A stretch of 36,617 nt of DNA from Pseudolabrys sp. (GCA_019689975.1 JADGGK010000028.1:1-36617), one strand, 5' to 3'. Positions 1-8,889 are shown, numbered from the stretch's first letter. Program-made: numbers and translations. The notes: generated by a model not told the origin, from the sequence alone.

Positions 1-207
1 CTAGGCAAAGACGTCCATGCCGGACGGCGCGGCCGCTTTTCCGCCGCTCGACGAGCGCGCGCTCGGTTCGAATCGCATCGGTGCGTTTGTCGGAGGAGCC
101 GCGCCATCCCGCGTTTGGCGACGAGGCAGGGGCAACGACGGCTCATGGTGAGAGTCACGCGCACATCCGCCAATCATTCGGCGTGCAAAACGGTCATCCG
201 TGCGCCG
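1..207. other. left edge, no recognisable gene
   Basis: No frame here gives a protein I recognise. On the minus strand a 58-codon frame runs from about 177 and its TAG occupies bases 1-3, but its composition (Arg, Pro, Ser and Ala rich) is that of a chance high-GC frame. The plus-strand frames crossing this stretch run opposite the CMD gene at 208-822 and look like its shadows. Confidence 0.4.
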
Positions 208-822
208 TCAACGCCGGTGCGCACCGGCGTGCCAGCCGAACGCGGCGAGATGTTTTTCACCGATGTCGTTCGGTTCGGGCTCGATCGGCGTTGCCATCGT
301 CATGTTCCAGCGGGCCAGGAAACCCGCCATCGCGATCACGCCGACGATCTCGACAATCTGCTCTTCGTTCCAATATTTGCGCAACTCGGCGAAATGCTCG
401 TCGCGAACGGAATTGGGCTGGGTGCTTCCGGCCACTGCAATATCGAGCGCGGATCGCTCGGCCGATGTGAACAAGGAGCTTGTCGCGTAATCGCCAACCG
501 CGGCGAGCTTGTTCGCGGCGATTCCGAAGTGCAGCGCGCCGCTTGCGGTATGAGCCATGCTATATGCGTCGCCGACCGTGCGGCTTGCCGCGTGCGCCAG
601 CAGGCGCTTGAAACCACGATCGACCTTGCTGTTCGGGTCCCATAGCGCGCGCTGCATCTGCACAAACGCCTTCGTCAGTTGCGGATTGCGCTGCATCGTA
701 AGCACGCTGTTCGGCACGAAGCCGAGCGTGTTGAAGAACGAGTCGAACTCGTCCTTCAGTTCCGGCGAATGTTCCGGCGGGAGCGGGTTGAGGCGCGGCG
801 AGGCCGTGGGCTTGTTTTTCAT
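208..822 (-). CDS. carboxymuconolactone decarboxylase-family protein lacking the CxxC
   Basis: 204 aa, last gene of the leftward operon, 10 nt after the DoxX-like gene. The all-helical plan of the CMD/AhpD family is visible: an N-terminal stretch with LGFVPNSV around residues 34-41, a central helix pair around 70-105, and a second repeat around 120-165. In active AhpD-like members the centre carries C-x-x-C followed by His. Here the matching segment reads DAYSMAH (85-91): both Cys positions are Asp and Ser while the His is kept. A thiol peroxidase role is therefore unlikely; a decarboxylase, lyase or structural role is possible. It probably acts in the cytoplasm on a product of the monooxygenase encoded upstream. 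Family call is good; reaction unknown. Confidence 0.75.
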   Translation of the reverse strand: MKNKPTASPRLNPLPPEHSPELKDEFDSFFNTLGFVPNSVLTMQRNPQLTKAFVQMQRALWDPNSKVDRGFKRLLAHAASRTVGDAYSMAHTASGALHFGIAANKLAAVGDYATSSLFTSAERSALDIAVAGSTQPNSVRDEHFAELRKYWNEEQIVEIVGVIAMAGFLARWNMTMATPIEPEPNDIGEKHLAAFGWHAGAHRR

Positions 823-832
823 CGTCTTGCCG

Positions 833-1228
833 CTAGATCACTCTCTGCAAAAGCAACAACAGCCCGCCGAGAATGCCGAGATTGGCGAAGAAGCCGTTCT
901 GCATTCCGGTGCGCTTGATCGGGTCGTCCATCTCCCAGAAGCGCAGCAGCAGCAGCGTGGCCAACACGGTGAATGCGATGAGGCACAGCACCCCGATCGC
1001 GGGATGCCAATCAATCAACACGAGCGCGCAGCCGACCGCGTCCAATATCATGCCGGCCCAGAATGCCTGCCGTGGCATCGGGCATCCGAAAACGGTGAGG
1101 CGCTTGATGTGGTCCTCGATGTGATGCCTCGAGAGATTGCGCAGCCACACGATGACGAAGAAGCCGATCATCAGCAGCCGACCGGCTGTGTCGAGTGCGG
1201 ATGCATCACCGGGATAGAGACCATGCAT
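833..1228 (-). CDS. DoxX-like integral membrane protein
   Basis: 131 aa from the ATG at 1228, chosen because GAGGAGG lies just upstream; the frame stays open further upstream without a better start. The stop codon of the preceding MFS gene is embedded in this ribosome binding site (TGAGGAGG), so the two are probably coupled. About four hydrophobic helices are visible (residues 15-32, 55-73, 77-97 and 110-130), the size and layout of DoxX/DoxD-like proteins. Such proteins often sit beside oxidoreductases, but their biochemical role is mostly undefined. The position inside the phenolic operon suggests a link with redox or transport of the substrate. Function not assigned beyond the family. Confidence 0.7.
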   Translation of the reverse strand: MHGLYPGDASALDTAGRLLMIGFFVIVWLRNLSRHHIEDHIKRLTVFGCPMPRQAFWAGMILDAVGCALVLIDWHPAIGVLCLIAFTVLATLLLLRFWEMDDPIKRTGMQNGFFANLGILGGLLLLLQRVI

Positions 1229-1238
1229 GATTTCCTCC

Positions 1239-2582
1239 TCAGGCATAGATCGCGGCCGGCTGCGGTCGGGCGCGCACCAGCGCGACGGCGCCACCGCCGA
1301 TCAGGGAGGGGACGGCGGCAATGAGGTAGGCGGTCTCGATGCCGAGGCCGGCAGCGACCAGCGCCGTGCCGAAGAGTGCGCCGGCAATTGCGCCGACGCG
1401 ACCCCAGCCGACCACCCAACCGACGCCGGTCGAGCGGATCGAGGTCGGGTAGACGGTCGCCGCGTAAGCGGACAGCACGATGTTGGCGCCCACGGTGAGC
1501 AGGCCGGTGACGAAGCTGATGGCCAGCAGGCCGTGCCAATTCTTGGCCAGGAAGCCGATGCCGGCGATGGAAAAAGCCGAGAGCACGAATGTGGCCACCA
1601 GGCCTCGATACGACTTGTCCTTGTCGATCATGCGGGCAAGCCCTACCGCGCCCAACATCCCGCCGACCGAATACGCGACCGACGCGAGAATCGCACTGGT
1701 TACAGGCATGCCGATCGAGGCGAGCACCAGCGGCATCCACGTCACCACGTAGACGATGACCAACTGCGCGACGAATGCGGCAATGCAGAGAAGCACGGTG
1801 GCGCTCGCGAATTCGCGGCTGAATATTTCGCGCGTGGGCTTGGCGGAAACACCGCGGTTTTGCGGCAGGACGTAAACGTCCGATGGCTGTGGGGAGAAGT
1901 CCGGCGCGATGCGGTGCAGGATGTTCCCGATCGCCTCGTTCGACGCTCTGCTCAGGACGAGGAATCTTATCGATTCCTCGAGCCATAGTAGCAGCGCTCC
2001 CGTCAGCAGCAGCGGCATCACGCCGCCAAGCACAAACACGGCTTGCCAACCAAATTTGGCGATCAGCAGTGCCGCGATCGGGCCGCCGATCACGCCGCCG
2101 AGCGGAAAGGCCGCGTACATCAGGCTAACGAGGGTGGCGCGAGTGCGCTGCGGCGCGTATTCGGCAACCATGGCGATGCTGTTGGACAGCGCGCCGCCGA
2201 GACCAATTCCGATCAGCACACGCAGGACAAACAAGGAACGGAAGTCATGGGCGTAGACGGTTGCGAGCGCGAAAAAACCGAACCAGGCAGTCGGAATGAT
2301 GACGCCAAGGCGCCGACCGTAGCGGTCGGCATATCCACCGAAAAGAACCGCGCCGAGGGCGGCGCCGATATAATGTGCCGCGAATATCGGCCCGAACGCC
2401 TCGCGCGGCAATTGCCATGCCGCACCGATGACCGGTGCCACGTAGGAGATCGCCAGGATATCGAATCCGTCGAGGAACGATACTCCCGCGCATAGCGCAA
2501 CCACGCCGCCAATCAGCCTGCCGATCGACGCGCCGTCGACAATGTCAACGGCATCGATCCGCCTTCCGCTTCCAGCCCCCAT
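1239..2582 (-). CDS. MFS transporter, aromatic acid:H+ symporter type
   Basis: 447 aa from the ATG at 2582, which has GGGAGGG a few bases upstream and starts just before the first membrane helix; the longer open frame to 2843 has no protein-like sequence. Twelve hydrophobic helices can be traced. Family signatures are DGFDILAISYVAP in helix 1, GGYADRYGRR in the loop between helices 2 and 3 (the MFS motif G-x-x-x-D-R-x-G-R-R), and a repeat of that loop after helix 8. The D-G-x-D helix 1 motif is typical of the AAHS branch (PcaK, BenK, MhpT), which imports benzoates and hydroxy-aromatic acids with protons. It lies 73 nt downstream of a CMD-family gene and probably imports the substrate of the HpaB-type monooxygenase. 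Substrate cannot be read from sequence. Confidence 0.88.
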   Translation of the reverse strand: MGAGSGRRIDAVDIVDGASIGRLIGGVVALCAGVSFLDGFDILAISYVAPVIGAAWQLPREAFGPIFAAHYIGAALGAVLFGGYADRYGRRLGVIIPTAWFGFFALATVYAHDFRSLFVLRVLIGIGLGGALSNSIAMVAEYAPQRTRATLVSLMYAAFPLGGVIGGPIAALLIAKFGWQAVFVLGGVMPLLLTGALLLWLEESIRFLVLSRASNEAIGNILHRIAPDFSPQPSDVYVLPQNRGVSAKPTREIFSREFASATVLLCIAAFVAQLVIVYVVTWMPLVLASIGMPVTSAILASVAYSVGGMLGAVGLARMIDKDKSYRGLVATFVLSAFSIAGIGFLAKNWHGLLAISFVTGLLTVGANIVLSAYAATVYPTSIRSTGVGWVVGWGRVGAIAGALFGTALVAAGLGIETAYLIAAVPSLIGGGAVALVRARPQPAAIYA

Positions 2583-2655
2583 GGTTCCCTCCCTCGGCGT
2601 GTGTTTGGCGGCTTGTCCCGCCGTGTCGGCCTTGCCGACACGGATCGTCGTCGTT

Positions 2656-3315
2656 TCAGGCGACCGTGTCGGGCCGCACGGCATTCCTGGCTTTCGCCCA
2701 ATAATCCGGCGCTGCCTTCGTGGCGCGCAGTTTTTCGACATCCTCGTATCCGGGCGCCATCGAGGCCGATGTGCCGGCGAGCACCTCGTGATGTTCGATG
2801 TTGAGCAACCGCAGCCAGCTCTGCTGACCGAGGGTGAGACCAATCATGCAGCCGAGCTCCACGAGTTCCGGCTCGGTGAAGTTTCGATGCATGCGATCCC
2901 AGAAGGCATCGTCGGTGTCGAGATGCCATGTGATTGCCTCGGCATAGGCAAGCGCCGCCTTCTGCCGTTCGTTGTATTTCGTCGACTTCTCGAAGTTCAG
3001 CAGGTCCATCACCTGCTCTTCGACCAGCGCGCCGCTGGCGGTCGCCTTGACCGAACGCTGGTTGCCGCAATATTCGCACTGCACAGATCGAGACACATAG
3101 AGGCGACACAGTTCCTTGATCGCGTGGTCGAGCACGCCGTTGCGGAAGATGTTGTTCCACGACTCCGCGAAGAACCAGAAACATGCCGGCACATGCGCGC
3201 GCACGGCTGAGCTTTCAGGGCGTGGGGTGCCTTCCCGCTGGCAGCGCTCCATCTCGGCGCGCATCCTTGCGTCCATCTTTTCGAGCGGGACGTAGCTGAT
3301 CCGTTGTCTTGGCAT
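2656..3315 (-). CDS. carboxymuconolactone decarboxylase-family protein with CxxC
   Basis: 219 aa. The central helix has CEYCGNQRS at 80-88, so the redox-type C-x-x-C of the CMD/AhpD family is present (Cys80, Cys83), although the His that usually follows three residues later is replaced by Arg87. Length and the second helical repeat (around 105-165, with WDRMHRNFTEPELVELGCMIG) fit the family. It starts 27 nt after the monooxygenase gene and precedes the transporter. It may reduce a peroxide or quinone formed in the pathway, or act on a ring-derived intermediate; the sequence does not decide. It differs clearly from the other CMD gene in this operon, which has no cysteines at this site. Confidence 0.8.
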   Translation of the reverse strand: MPRQRISYVPLEKMDARMRAEMERCQREGTPRPESSAVRAHVPACFWFFAESWNNIFRNGVLDHAIKELCRLYVSRSVQCEYCGNQRSVKATASGALVEEQVMDLLNFEKSTKYNERQKAALAYAEAITWHLDTDDAFWDRMHRNFTEPELVELGCMIGLTLGQQSWLRLLNIEHHEVLAGTSASMAPGYEDVEKLRATKAAPDYWAKARNAVRPDTVA

Positions 3316-3342
3316 GATGGGATCTCCGATTTGAGTTCGCGA

Positions 3343-4893
3343 TCATTCGGCGGCCTGCGTCGCACCCAGCGGTTTTGCCGACCTGCCCGAGTCTTGCGCT
3401 TTGGCGTAGTCGGCGACGGTCGTGTACTCTGTCGTCCGTTCGCCATCGATCTCGATCCCGACCACGCGGCGGGCGAATTCGGCGAAGGGACCCGAGCCCG
3501 TGAACTCCGCCCGTTTCATCGTCAACGACAGCAGCGTCTGGAGCGGCGTTCCATTGAAGTTTTCGAACATGAATAGCCGGCTTCCCCAATCGGTCAGGTA
3601 TAGATCGCGGATCACGCGCGCGATCTTGATCCGGTCATAGGGCCTGCCGACAGCTCCCTGATTGAGTTTCTCGAACCAAGGGCGCATCTGCGGGTTCTGC
3701 CACTGCGCCTCGGTCGGAAACATAATGGCGCTGCGACCGCAAAGGTCGATCAATTCGTCGACCATCGCACCGAAGTTCTGTAGAAAATAGACTCGGCCCC
3801 AGTTGAACAGCTGGATGTCGGGCTTGTAGAGGCCGCCCGGGGTGTAGAACCCTTGATCTTCGCACGCCAGAACATGGGCGTAAGTGGATTGCTGGAATGC
3901 GATGATCCGGGCGAGGCGGGCCTGCACGGCGTCGATCTTCGCCGTGCCGAGATGCTCGCACATGAGAATGGCAAGGCCGGCCAAGAGCTCGGCGCGCACC
4001 GCCTGGCGCACCAGGGCGTAATAGTGCCCCCAGTCGAACACGCGCTGAGGATAGAGCTTAGCGTGATCGGGGTTGCCGATGTGGAACACATATTTCCACG
4101 GGATCAGGACGTTGTCGAACAACACCGTCGCGTCAAGCTCGTCGCCTTGGGAGGCGAGGGGATGCTCGACCGCGTCGGCGGCAACGACGCTTTCGCGGCA
4201 GACGATCGTGATGCCCTTTGAATTGGCCGGACAAACTCCGTAGATGATCTGGTCGCCTTTGGCGCCCGGGCGAAAGAATACGCCGAGGTGAAGGAAATCG
4301 GCGAAAGCCGAGGCAGTGCCTATCGCTTTGACGCCGTTCACCAGGATTCCTTCATCGGTGGTTTTCACGATGCGCAGCGCCGGCGAGTTGGCATGGGCAT
4401 TGGGATCGGAGCGATCGGCCTGCGGGTCGACAAAGTGCGGCGCGACCACCAGGTCATTGTCCATGGCGTGCCGCCAGAAATCGCGGATGTTCTGCGCCAA
4501 GGCGCGACCTTCGGCACCGATCGACGCCCTTTCCCACGGATCGGGATCGTCGATATAGGTAAAAAGCATGTAGTTCTGTGAATCGGGCGTGCGTGGCATG
4601 GATGCCGCCACGAAATGACGCATGATGAACTCATGATAGCGCCGCTTGCGCACCAGATCGTCTTTGCTCCGGTGCAGAAACCACATCATCGATCGGCGCA
4701 CGCCGCATGCGTCGACGAATGTCAGCATGTCCGCCAGCTCGGGACGGCGATGAAGATCGAAGAACTCCGCGGTTCGTCGCGCGTAATCGCGCGTCAAAGG
4801 ATGCGTCGCGACGTTGTCGATCGGTGTGTTGCCGACCCAGACCGTGCGGCCGTCGTCGAGTGACTTGAGATAGTGTTCGCCCGTTCGCAGCAT
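3343..4893 (-). CDS. HpaB-type FADH2-dependent phenol monooxygenase, oxygenase subunit
   Basis: 516 aa, the usual size of 4-hydroxyphenylacetate 3-hydroxylase (HpaB) and chlorophenol monooxygenases. Three in-frame ATGs follow a GGGAGG; the third, at 4893, has the best spacing (7 nt), the others being 4896 and 4899. Family features are the N-terminal RTGEHYLKSLDDGR, the central DP-WERA region, the oxygen/flavin domain with GTASAFADF and FDNVLIPWKYVF, and the C-terminal helical bundle with NQGAVGRPYDRIKIARVIRDL. Such enzymes take reduced FAD from a separate reductase and hydroxylate or dehalogenate a phenol in the cytoplasm. The reductase gene lies directly upstream (26 nt), supporting a two-component system. 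The true substrate is not evident; no ring-cleavage dioxygenase is in the window. Confidence 0.88.
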   Translation of the reverse strand: MLRTGEHYLKSLDDGRTVWVGNTPIDNVATHPLTRDYARRTAEFFDLHRRPELADMLTFVDACGVRRSMMWFLHRSKDDLVRKRRYHEFIMRHFVAASMPRTPDSQNYMLFTYIDDPDPWERASIGAEGRALAQNIRDFWRHAMDNDLVVAPHFVDPQADRSDPNAHANSPALRIVKTTDEGILVNGVKAIGTASAFADFLHLGVFFRPGAKGDQIIYGVCPANSKGITIVCRESVVAADAVEHPLASQGDELDATVLFDNVLIPWKYVFHIGNPDHAKLYPQRVFDWGHYYALVRQAVRAELLAGLAILMCEHLGTAKIDAVQARLARIIAFQQSTYAHVLACEDQGFYTPGGLYKPDIQLFNWGRVYFLQNFGAMVDELIDLCGRSAIMFPTEAQWQNPQMRPWFEKLNQGAVGRPYDRIKIARVIRDLYLTDWGSRLFMFENFNGTPLQTLLSLTMKRAEFTGSGPFAEFARRVVGIEIDGERTTEYTTVADYAKAQDSGRSAKPLGATQAAE

Positions 4894-4919
4894 CATCATT
4901 CCTCCCTTGAATACGGGCG

Positions 4920-5465
4920 TCACAACGGGCGCGTGGTTGCGTATGCGCGGTGCTGATAGATGAGCGGCTCGCCCGCGGTCGCGGCGGTCGCCACGACCTT
5001 GCCGATGAAAATGCTGTGCGTGCCGACGTCACGGGTATCGATGACCTCGCAATCGAGCGCGAGCACCGCTCCCTTGCAGTAGGGTGCACCCGTCACCAGC
5101 GTGCCCCATTCCGCACGCGCGAAACGCTGCTCGATCGACAGGCGACCGATGCCGGCGAATACCTGCGAAAGGTCCTGCTGCTCGCTGCTCAGGCAGTTGA
5201 CGCACAAAACGCCATTTGCCTTGATGATCGCGTTTGCGGTGCTCCTGTTGTGGATGCAAGCGAGCACCGTCGCCGGGTCGTCGGACACCGCACACACGGC
5301 CGAGCAGGTGAGGCCGCCGACTCCGGCCGGCCCCATCGTGGCGATGACTGATACCGCGCTCGGCATCCTCGCAAGCGCCGAACGGAATTGCGCCGCGGTC
5401 ACCGCAGGCGTCTCGGGTAAAGCGGTTGCGGACGGCGGGTGGACTTCCGGCGGATGAGACGGCAC
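4920..5465 (-). CDS. flavin reductase, HpaC-like partner of the monooxygenase
   Basis: 181 aa, first gene of the leftward operon, starting with GTG at 5465 (weak GGGAG upstream). The flavin reductase-like split-barrel domain covers about residues 25-178: FRSALARMPSAVSVIAT at the start, GLTCSAVCAVSDDPATVLACI in the flavin-binding segment, NGVLCVNCLS, then the C-terminal GEPLIYQHRAYA motif shared by this family (compare L-V-Y-x-x-R-x-Y). It would reduce FAD or FMN with NAD(P)H and supply the oxygenase encoded next. The N-terminal 20 residues are Pro-rich and probably disordered. Class is confident; flavin preference is not visible. Confidence 0.87.
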   Translation of the reverse strand: MPSHPPEVHPPSATALPETPAVTAAQFRSALARMPSAVSVIATMGPAGVGGLTCSAVCAVSDDPATVLACIHNRSTANAIIKANGVLCVNCLSSEQQDLSQVFAGIGRLSIEQRFARAEWGTLVTGAPYCKGAVLALDCEVIDTRDVGTHSIFIGKVVATAATAGEPLIYQHRAYATTRPL

Positions 5466-5535
5466 TGCGGCGCACTCCCAATCGACGCGCGACGCCGCTA
5501 GCCTAGGACCGCCGCCCTGCGTATACTATTAATCG
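5466..5535. promoter_or_regulatory. divergent promoter region between the operon and lysR
   Basis: These 70 nt separate divergently transcribed genes and must hold both promoters. The AT-rich end next to lysR contains GTATAC and ATTAAT followed by ATCGAT, partly symmetric and of the kind LysR proteins bind (T-N11-A class). I cannot fix the exact operator. The lysR ATG at 5536 has no Shine-Dalgarno, which suggests a very short or leaderless transcript. Confidence 0.45.
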
Positions 5536-6492
5536 ATGGATATAAATTACATTCCAGGCAGTTATTCGAGCGACCTCGATCTTCAGCATCTGCGCGTGCT
5601 GGACGTGTTGTTGCGCGAGCGCAGCCTCACGCGCGCCGCCAAGGTGATCGACGTTACGCAACCCGCACTCAGCAAAACCCTGGCGCACCTGCGGCGTTAC
5701 TTCGACGACCCGCTGTTCGTGCGCGTCTCCCACCGCATGGAGCCCACGCCCAAGGCGCTCGCGCTGGCTAAGCCGGTGCGCACCGTGCTTGAACAAGTAC
5801 GGGCACTGCGCGGCGAACACGTGGCCTTCGATCCGCGCGTTTCGACGCGCATCTTCCAGTTTTGCGTGGTGGATGCGGGCGTCATCAAGTTGCTGCCACC
5901 GCTACTCAAACGCGTCGGCAAGGAAGCGCCGCACGTGCGGCTGCGCGTGGTCCAACTTGATGGCGAGCATGTCGAGTCATGGCTGGAAACCGGCACCATC
6001 GATTTCGCCATGGGCGCGTTCCCCGGATTCCTGAAGGGAATCCGGCGTCAATATCTGTGGACAGAAGAGTATGTCAGTGTCGTCAATCGCGGGCATCCGC
6101 GGCTGTCGCGCACGCCTTCCTTACGCGAATTCTGCGCCGAACCGCATGTGCTGGTTTCGACCTTTGGTACCGGACACGCGCATAGACTTGCCGAACGCGC
6201 GGTCGAGAGCGCTATTCCCGCGGGTAACATCATTTGTCGCGTGCCGATATTCATTGCCGCGGCCGTGATCGCCAAGCACACCGACGCGGTTGCCACGCTC
6301 CCGATGTCGATCGCCACGGTCCTTGCCGAGGATCTGGATCTCGAAATTGTCAGGCCGCCGATCAAACTGCCGAAAATCGACATATTCCAGTATTGGCACA
6401 ATCGGTTTCACCGCGACCCGGGCAACAAGTGGATCCGGACGGTCTTTTCCAGTCTTTTTCGCACCGGCCGCGCCCCTGTTGGACGGTCATGA
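5536..6492 (+). CDS. LysR-family transcriptional regulator, NodD/NahR-like
   Basis: 318 aa. The N-terminal winged helix-turn-helix is plain (residues 13-75: LDLQHLRVLDVLLRERSL, then TRAAKVIDVTQPALSKTLAHL and RRYFDDPLFVR). The effector domain follows from about 95 to 300. The wording of the HTH matches the NodD/NahR branch, whose members commonly respond to aromatic compounds. It is divergent from the monooxygenase operon with 70 nt between, the standard layout for a LysR activator of its neighbour, so the effector is probably the aromatic substrate. The last 12 residues are a loose tail. No other target is visible nearby. Confidence 0.9.
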   Translation: MDINYIPGSYSSDLDLQHLRVLDVLLRERSLTRAAKVIDVTQPALSKTLAHLRRYFDDPLFVRVSHRMEPTPKALALAKPVRTVLEQVRALRGEHVAFDPRVSTRIFQFCVVDAGVIKLLPPLLKRVGKEAPHVRLRVVQLDGEHVESWLETGTIDFAMGAFPGFLKGIRRQYLWTEEYVSVVNRGHPRLSRTPSLREFCAEPHVLVSTFGTGHAHRLAERAVESAIPAGNIICRVPIFIAAAVIAKHTDAVATLPMSIATVLAEDLDLEIVRPPIKLPKIDIFQYWHNRFHRDPGNKWIRTVFSSLFRTGRAPVGRS

Positions 6493-6760
6493 TCGGGGTC
6501 GTCGCCCGTTGTCACCGGCGGGCGGCGCGGCGGCGTGCGAGGCGTGTAGCGAGGCAGGCGCGCGGACGAGCCGGTGCCGCACCTTCTATGCGTGAGGGAA
6601 ATCACGTGCCCCGCACGTTCGTCCTCGAAGGACCTTTTGCTTGAATCACCGTGCGTCGCATCCCTCTCCATGTCGGCAGCAGATCCTGCGGGCCGGACAC
6701 AGGGGCCGTCGAGCCGTCGCGGCACGCGCTCGGAGGCGCGCGAAAACGGCCGGCCTGGGC

Positions 6761-8197
6761 TCAGCGCCACGCCGCGTTCGCGGCGATCGGCGACGCCCCG
6801 ACCCGTAGCGCGGCGTCGGCGTCGGCAAGACCATAACCGAACATCGGATCGCGTCCTTTTGGGCCGAGATCCACGGCGCTTGTTTCGAGGGCGCGGCGGA
6901 CCCGGTCCGGAGTGAGCGCCGGATCGCGCTCCAGCATCAGCGCCGCGATGCCGCTGACCTCCGCCGCCGCATAGGAGGTGCCGGAGGCGACCTCATAGCC
7001 TCCTGGGGTCGGCACAAGGATGTCCACGCCCGGTGCTGCAATCGCGACATGGGAGCCGCGGTTCGCGCGCTCGAACAGGCGATCGTTGCTGTCGGTCGCG
7101 GTCACGGCGATGACGTCGGGATCGGAAGCCGGGAAGAGCGGCGGGGATGTCGCGCCGGCATTGCCGGCCGCGGCGATGAGCACGATGCCCTTCTTGTGCG
7201 CGACCGCGAGGTTATGGTGAATCGCCGGGTCAAACGGCCCGGCAAAGCTCATGTTGATGATGCGCGCACCGTTGTCGACCGCCCAATCCAGGCTCTTGAG
7301 AATGCTGAAGGTGGTGGCCCGCGCGCCGTCGGCCTGGGGATCGAACGCGTGCGCGGCGAGGAGCCGGGCCTCGGGAGCAACGCCCATCAGCCTGCCATGC
7401 GCGGCGATCACGCCGGCGATGGCAGTGCCGTGCGCATGAGACGTCGCCGGTGCGGGCAGCGCATCGAAGGTCGCGACGATGCTGCCCGAGAGTTCGGGAT
7501 TATGCGCGTCGACCTGAGAGTCGATGATCGCCACGCGCACGCCGCTTCCCCTGGCGGTCGCGTGCGCCTGCGGCACATGCAGTTTGGCAAGCGCATATTG
7601 TGCGGGGTCGCCCTCGGCCGGCGATCCCGCCTCGGCCTGCAGTGCGAACAGGTAGTTTGGTTGCGCGGACACCACCATGGTGTCGCGCTCAAGCGCGCGC
7701 ACGACGGCCGGAACCGGCCGATTGTCGAGGATGCGCCAGCGGAACAGCGTCGTTCCCGAGAGCGTGCTGCGTTGCGACTCGATGCGCGCCAGCCGATGCC
7801 GGCGTTGCAGGGCCTCGACCTGCCGCTCGCTCACGGTATTGGCGAGCTCGAGGACGACTTCATCCGGCACATAACGGCGCTCGCCAATGGGAGGTACGCC
7901 GCGTGTTCGCCGATGCGCGCTGCGCTGCCGCTGCCGAGACACAAAAGTGGCATCGTCAATGGCGGGATCAGCGGGCGTGATGGTGCCAGGTATGCCGACG
8001 ATGATGCCGGGGATGCCCCACCCCGAGCCGCGAAAGCCACCATGATGCCAATCCGCGCCGTCGCGCGCAGGCGGGACCCGGGCGAGAGCGCCGGGCGTGC
8101 GGTTGACGCCGTTTTTCTGTGCCAACGAGACGCCGGCCGAGCCTGCGGCGAGCGCCGCCGCGGCGATCAGCGTCAGCACGATCCGGTGCGTGCGCAT
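6761..8197 (-). CDS. secreted subtilisin-like serine protease (S8)
   Basis: 478 aa from the ATG at 8197; a TTG at 8215 overlapping the anti-sigma stop is an alternative, but the ATG gives a clean signal peptide (residues 1-27, ending SLAQ). A basic linker (85-110) is followed by a propeptide-like domain (112-184), then the catalytic domain (about 200-460). The triad is visible: Asp226 in VAIIDSQVD, His256 in HAHGTAIAG, Ser408 in ASGTSYAAAEVSG, with oxyanion Asn346 in AAAGNAGA. It would act in the periplasm or outside. It is the third gene of a sigma/anti-sigma operon, so it may be an output of the sigma factor, the protease that destroys the anti-sigma, or both. The propeptide resembles the periplasmic domain of that anti-sigma. 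Confidence 0.9.
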   Translation of the reverse strand: MRTHRIVLTLIAAAALAAGSAGVSLAQKNGVNRTPGALARVPPARDGADWHHGGFRGSGWGIPGIIVGIPGTITPADPAIDDATFVSRQRQRSAHRRTRGVPPIGERRYVPDEVVLELANTVSERQVEALQRRHRLARIESQRSTLSGTTLFRWRILDNRPVPAVVRALERDTMVVSAQPNYLFALQAEAGSPAEGDPAQYALAKLHVPQAHATARGSGVRVAIIDSQVDAHNPELSGSIVATFDALPAPATSHAHGTAIAGVIAAHGRLMGVAPEARLLAAHAFDPQADGARATTFSILKSLDWAVDNGARIINMSFAGPFDPAIHHNLAVAHKKGIVLIAAAGNAGATSPPLFPASDPDVIAVTATDSNDRLFERANRGSHVAIAAPGVDILVPTPGGYEVASGTSYAAAEVSGIAALMLERDPALTPDRVRRALETSAVDLGPKGRDPMFGYGLADADAALRVGASPIAANAAWR

Positions 8198-8211
8198 AGC
8201 GGTCTGCCGGT

Positions 8212-8889
8212 TCAATCGGTCGCGGCGATGAAACTTACGAGCTTGTCATCCCGCAGCCGCTCGATGAGGCGGTTGACTTCGCTCCTGGGCAGCCGGGTGT
8301 CGGCTACCCGCAGCCGATACAACCCGCCGGCCATGGGACCGGCCGCGATCTGCAGCCTGTTGGCAGCGAGGAATTTGTTGACGTCATCCATGCTCGCCTG
8401 CGGCGCGAAGCGCACAAGCGTGAACTCGCCCGTGCCTGGATTGGTGGTCGGTGCAGAGGCGGTGCTGTAACTGCCGGTCGTCTGCGGCGAGAGGATCACA
8501 TGAGCGATGAATCCCGCCTGCAACAGGATCGCTACCGCCGCGGCGATTGCCGACAAGGCCAGCGTCCGCGGCGCGAGGCCGGTGACGAATTCGGCGATCC
8601 GCGCACCGATATTCAGGGTACGCGCCGGCCTGCGCGCGGGTTCGGCATCGATCTTGGCGAACAGTCTTTCCAGGGCGCGCGTGGAAGGCGCGCCGAGCGA
8701 TTCGTTGAGACGGATGGTTTCGCCCAGCTCCTCGCGCACGAGCGCGTAGCGACGGGCAAGCTCGGGGTCGCGCGCGAGCGCATCCTCGACCCGCTGCGCA
8801 TCGCGCCGGCCGAGAGTGCCCGCGGCATGCCAAGGCAAGAGGGCTTCGATCTCGCTCTCGAGGGGTGCGTCTTCTCCGGGGGTATTCAT
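8212..8889 (-). CDS. membrane-anchored anti-sigma factor with propeptide-like periplasmic domain
   Basis: 225 aa from the ATG at 8889, which overlaps the sigma factor stop (ATGA) and so is translationally coupled. The N-terminal part (about 10-80) has the anti-sigma pattern LLPWHAAGTL followed by helices with ELARRYALVREEL. I see no zinc-finger Cys. A single membrane helix spans about 110-133, leaving residues 140-225 in the periplasm. That domain (about 155-225) has the order strand, V-x8-R-L helix, LYRLRVADTR strand (190-199), helix, strand, which parallels the propeptide of the protease encoded next. It would hold the sigma factor at the membrane until cleaved. The anti-sigma role rests on position and the N-terminal pattern. 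Confidence 0.8.
   Translation of the reverse strand: MNTPGEDAPLESEIEALLPWHAAGTLGRRDAQRVEDALARDPELARRYALVREELGETIRLNESLGAPSTRALERLFAKIDAEPARRPARTLNIGARIAEFVTGLAPRTLALSAIAAAVAILLQAGFIAHVILSPQTTGSYSTASAPTTNPGTGEFTLVRFAPQASMDDVNKFLAANRLQIAAGPMAGGLYRLRVADTRLPRSEVNRLIERLRDDKLVSFIAATD

Noticed and set aside
6493..6760. Possible gene between lysR and the subtilase
   Set aside because: All frames are Arg-rich with no ribosome site or motif; treated as intergenic between converging genes.
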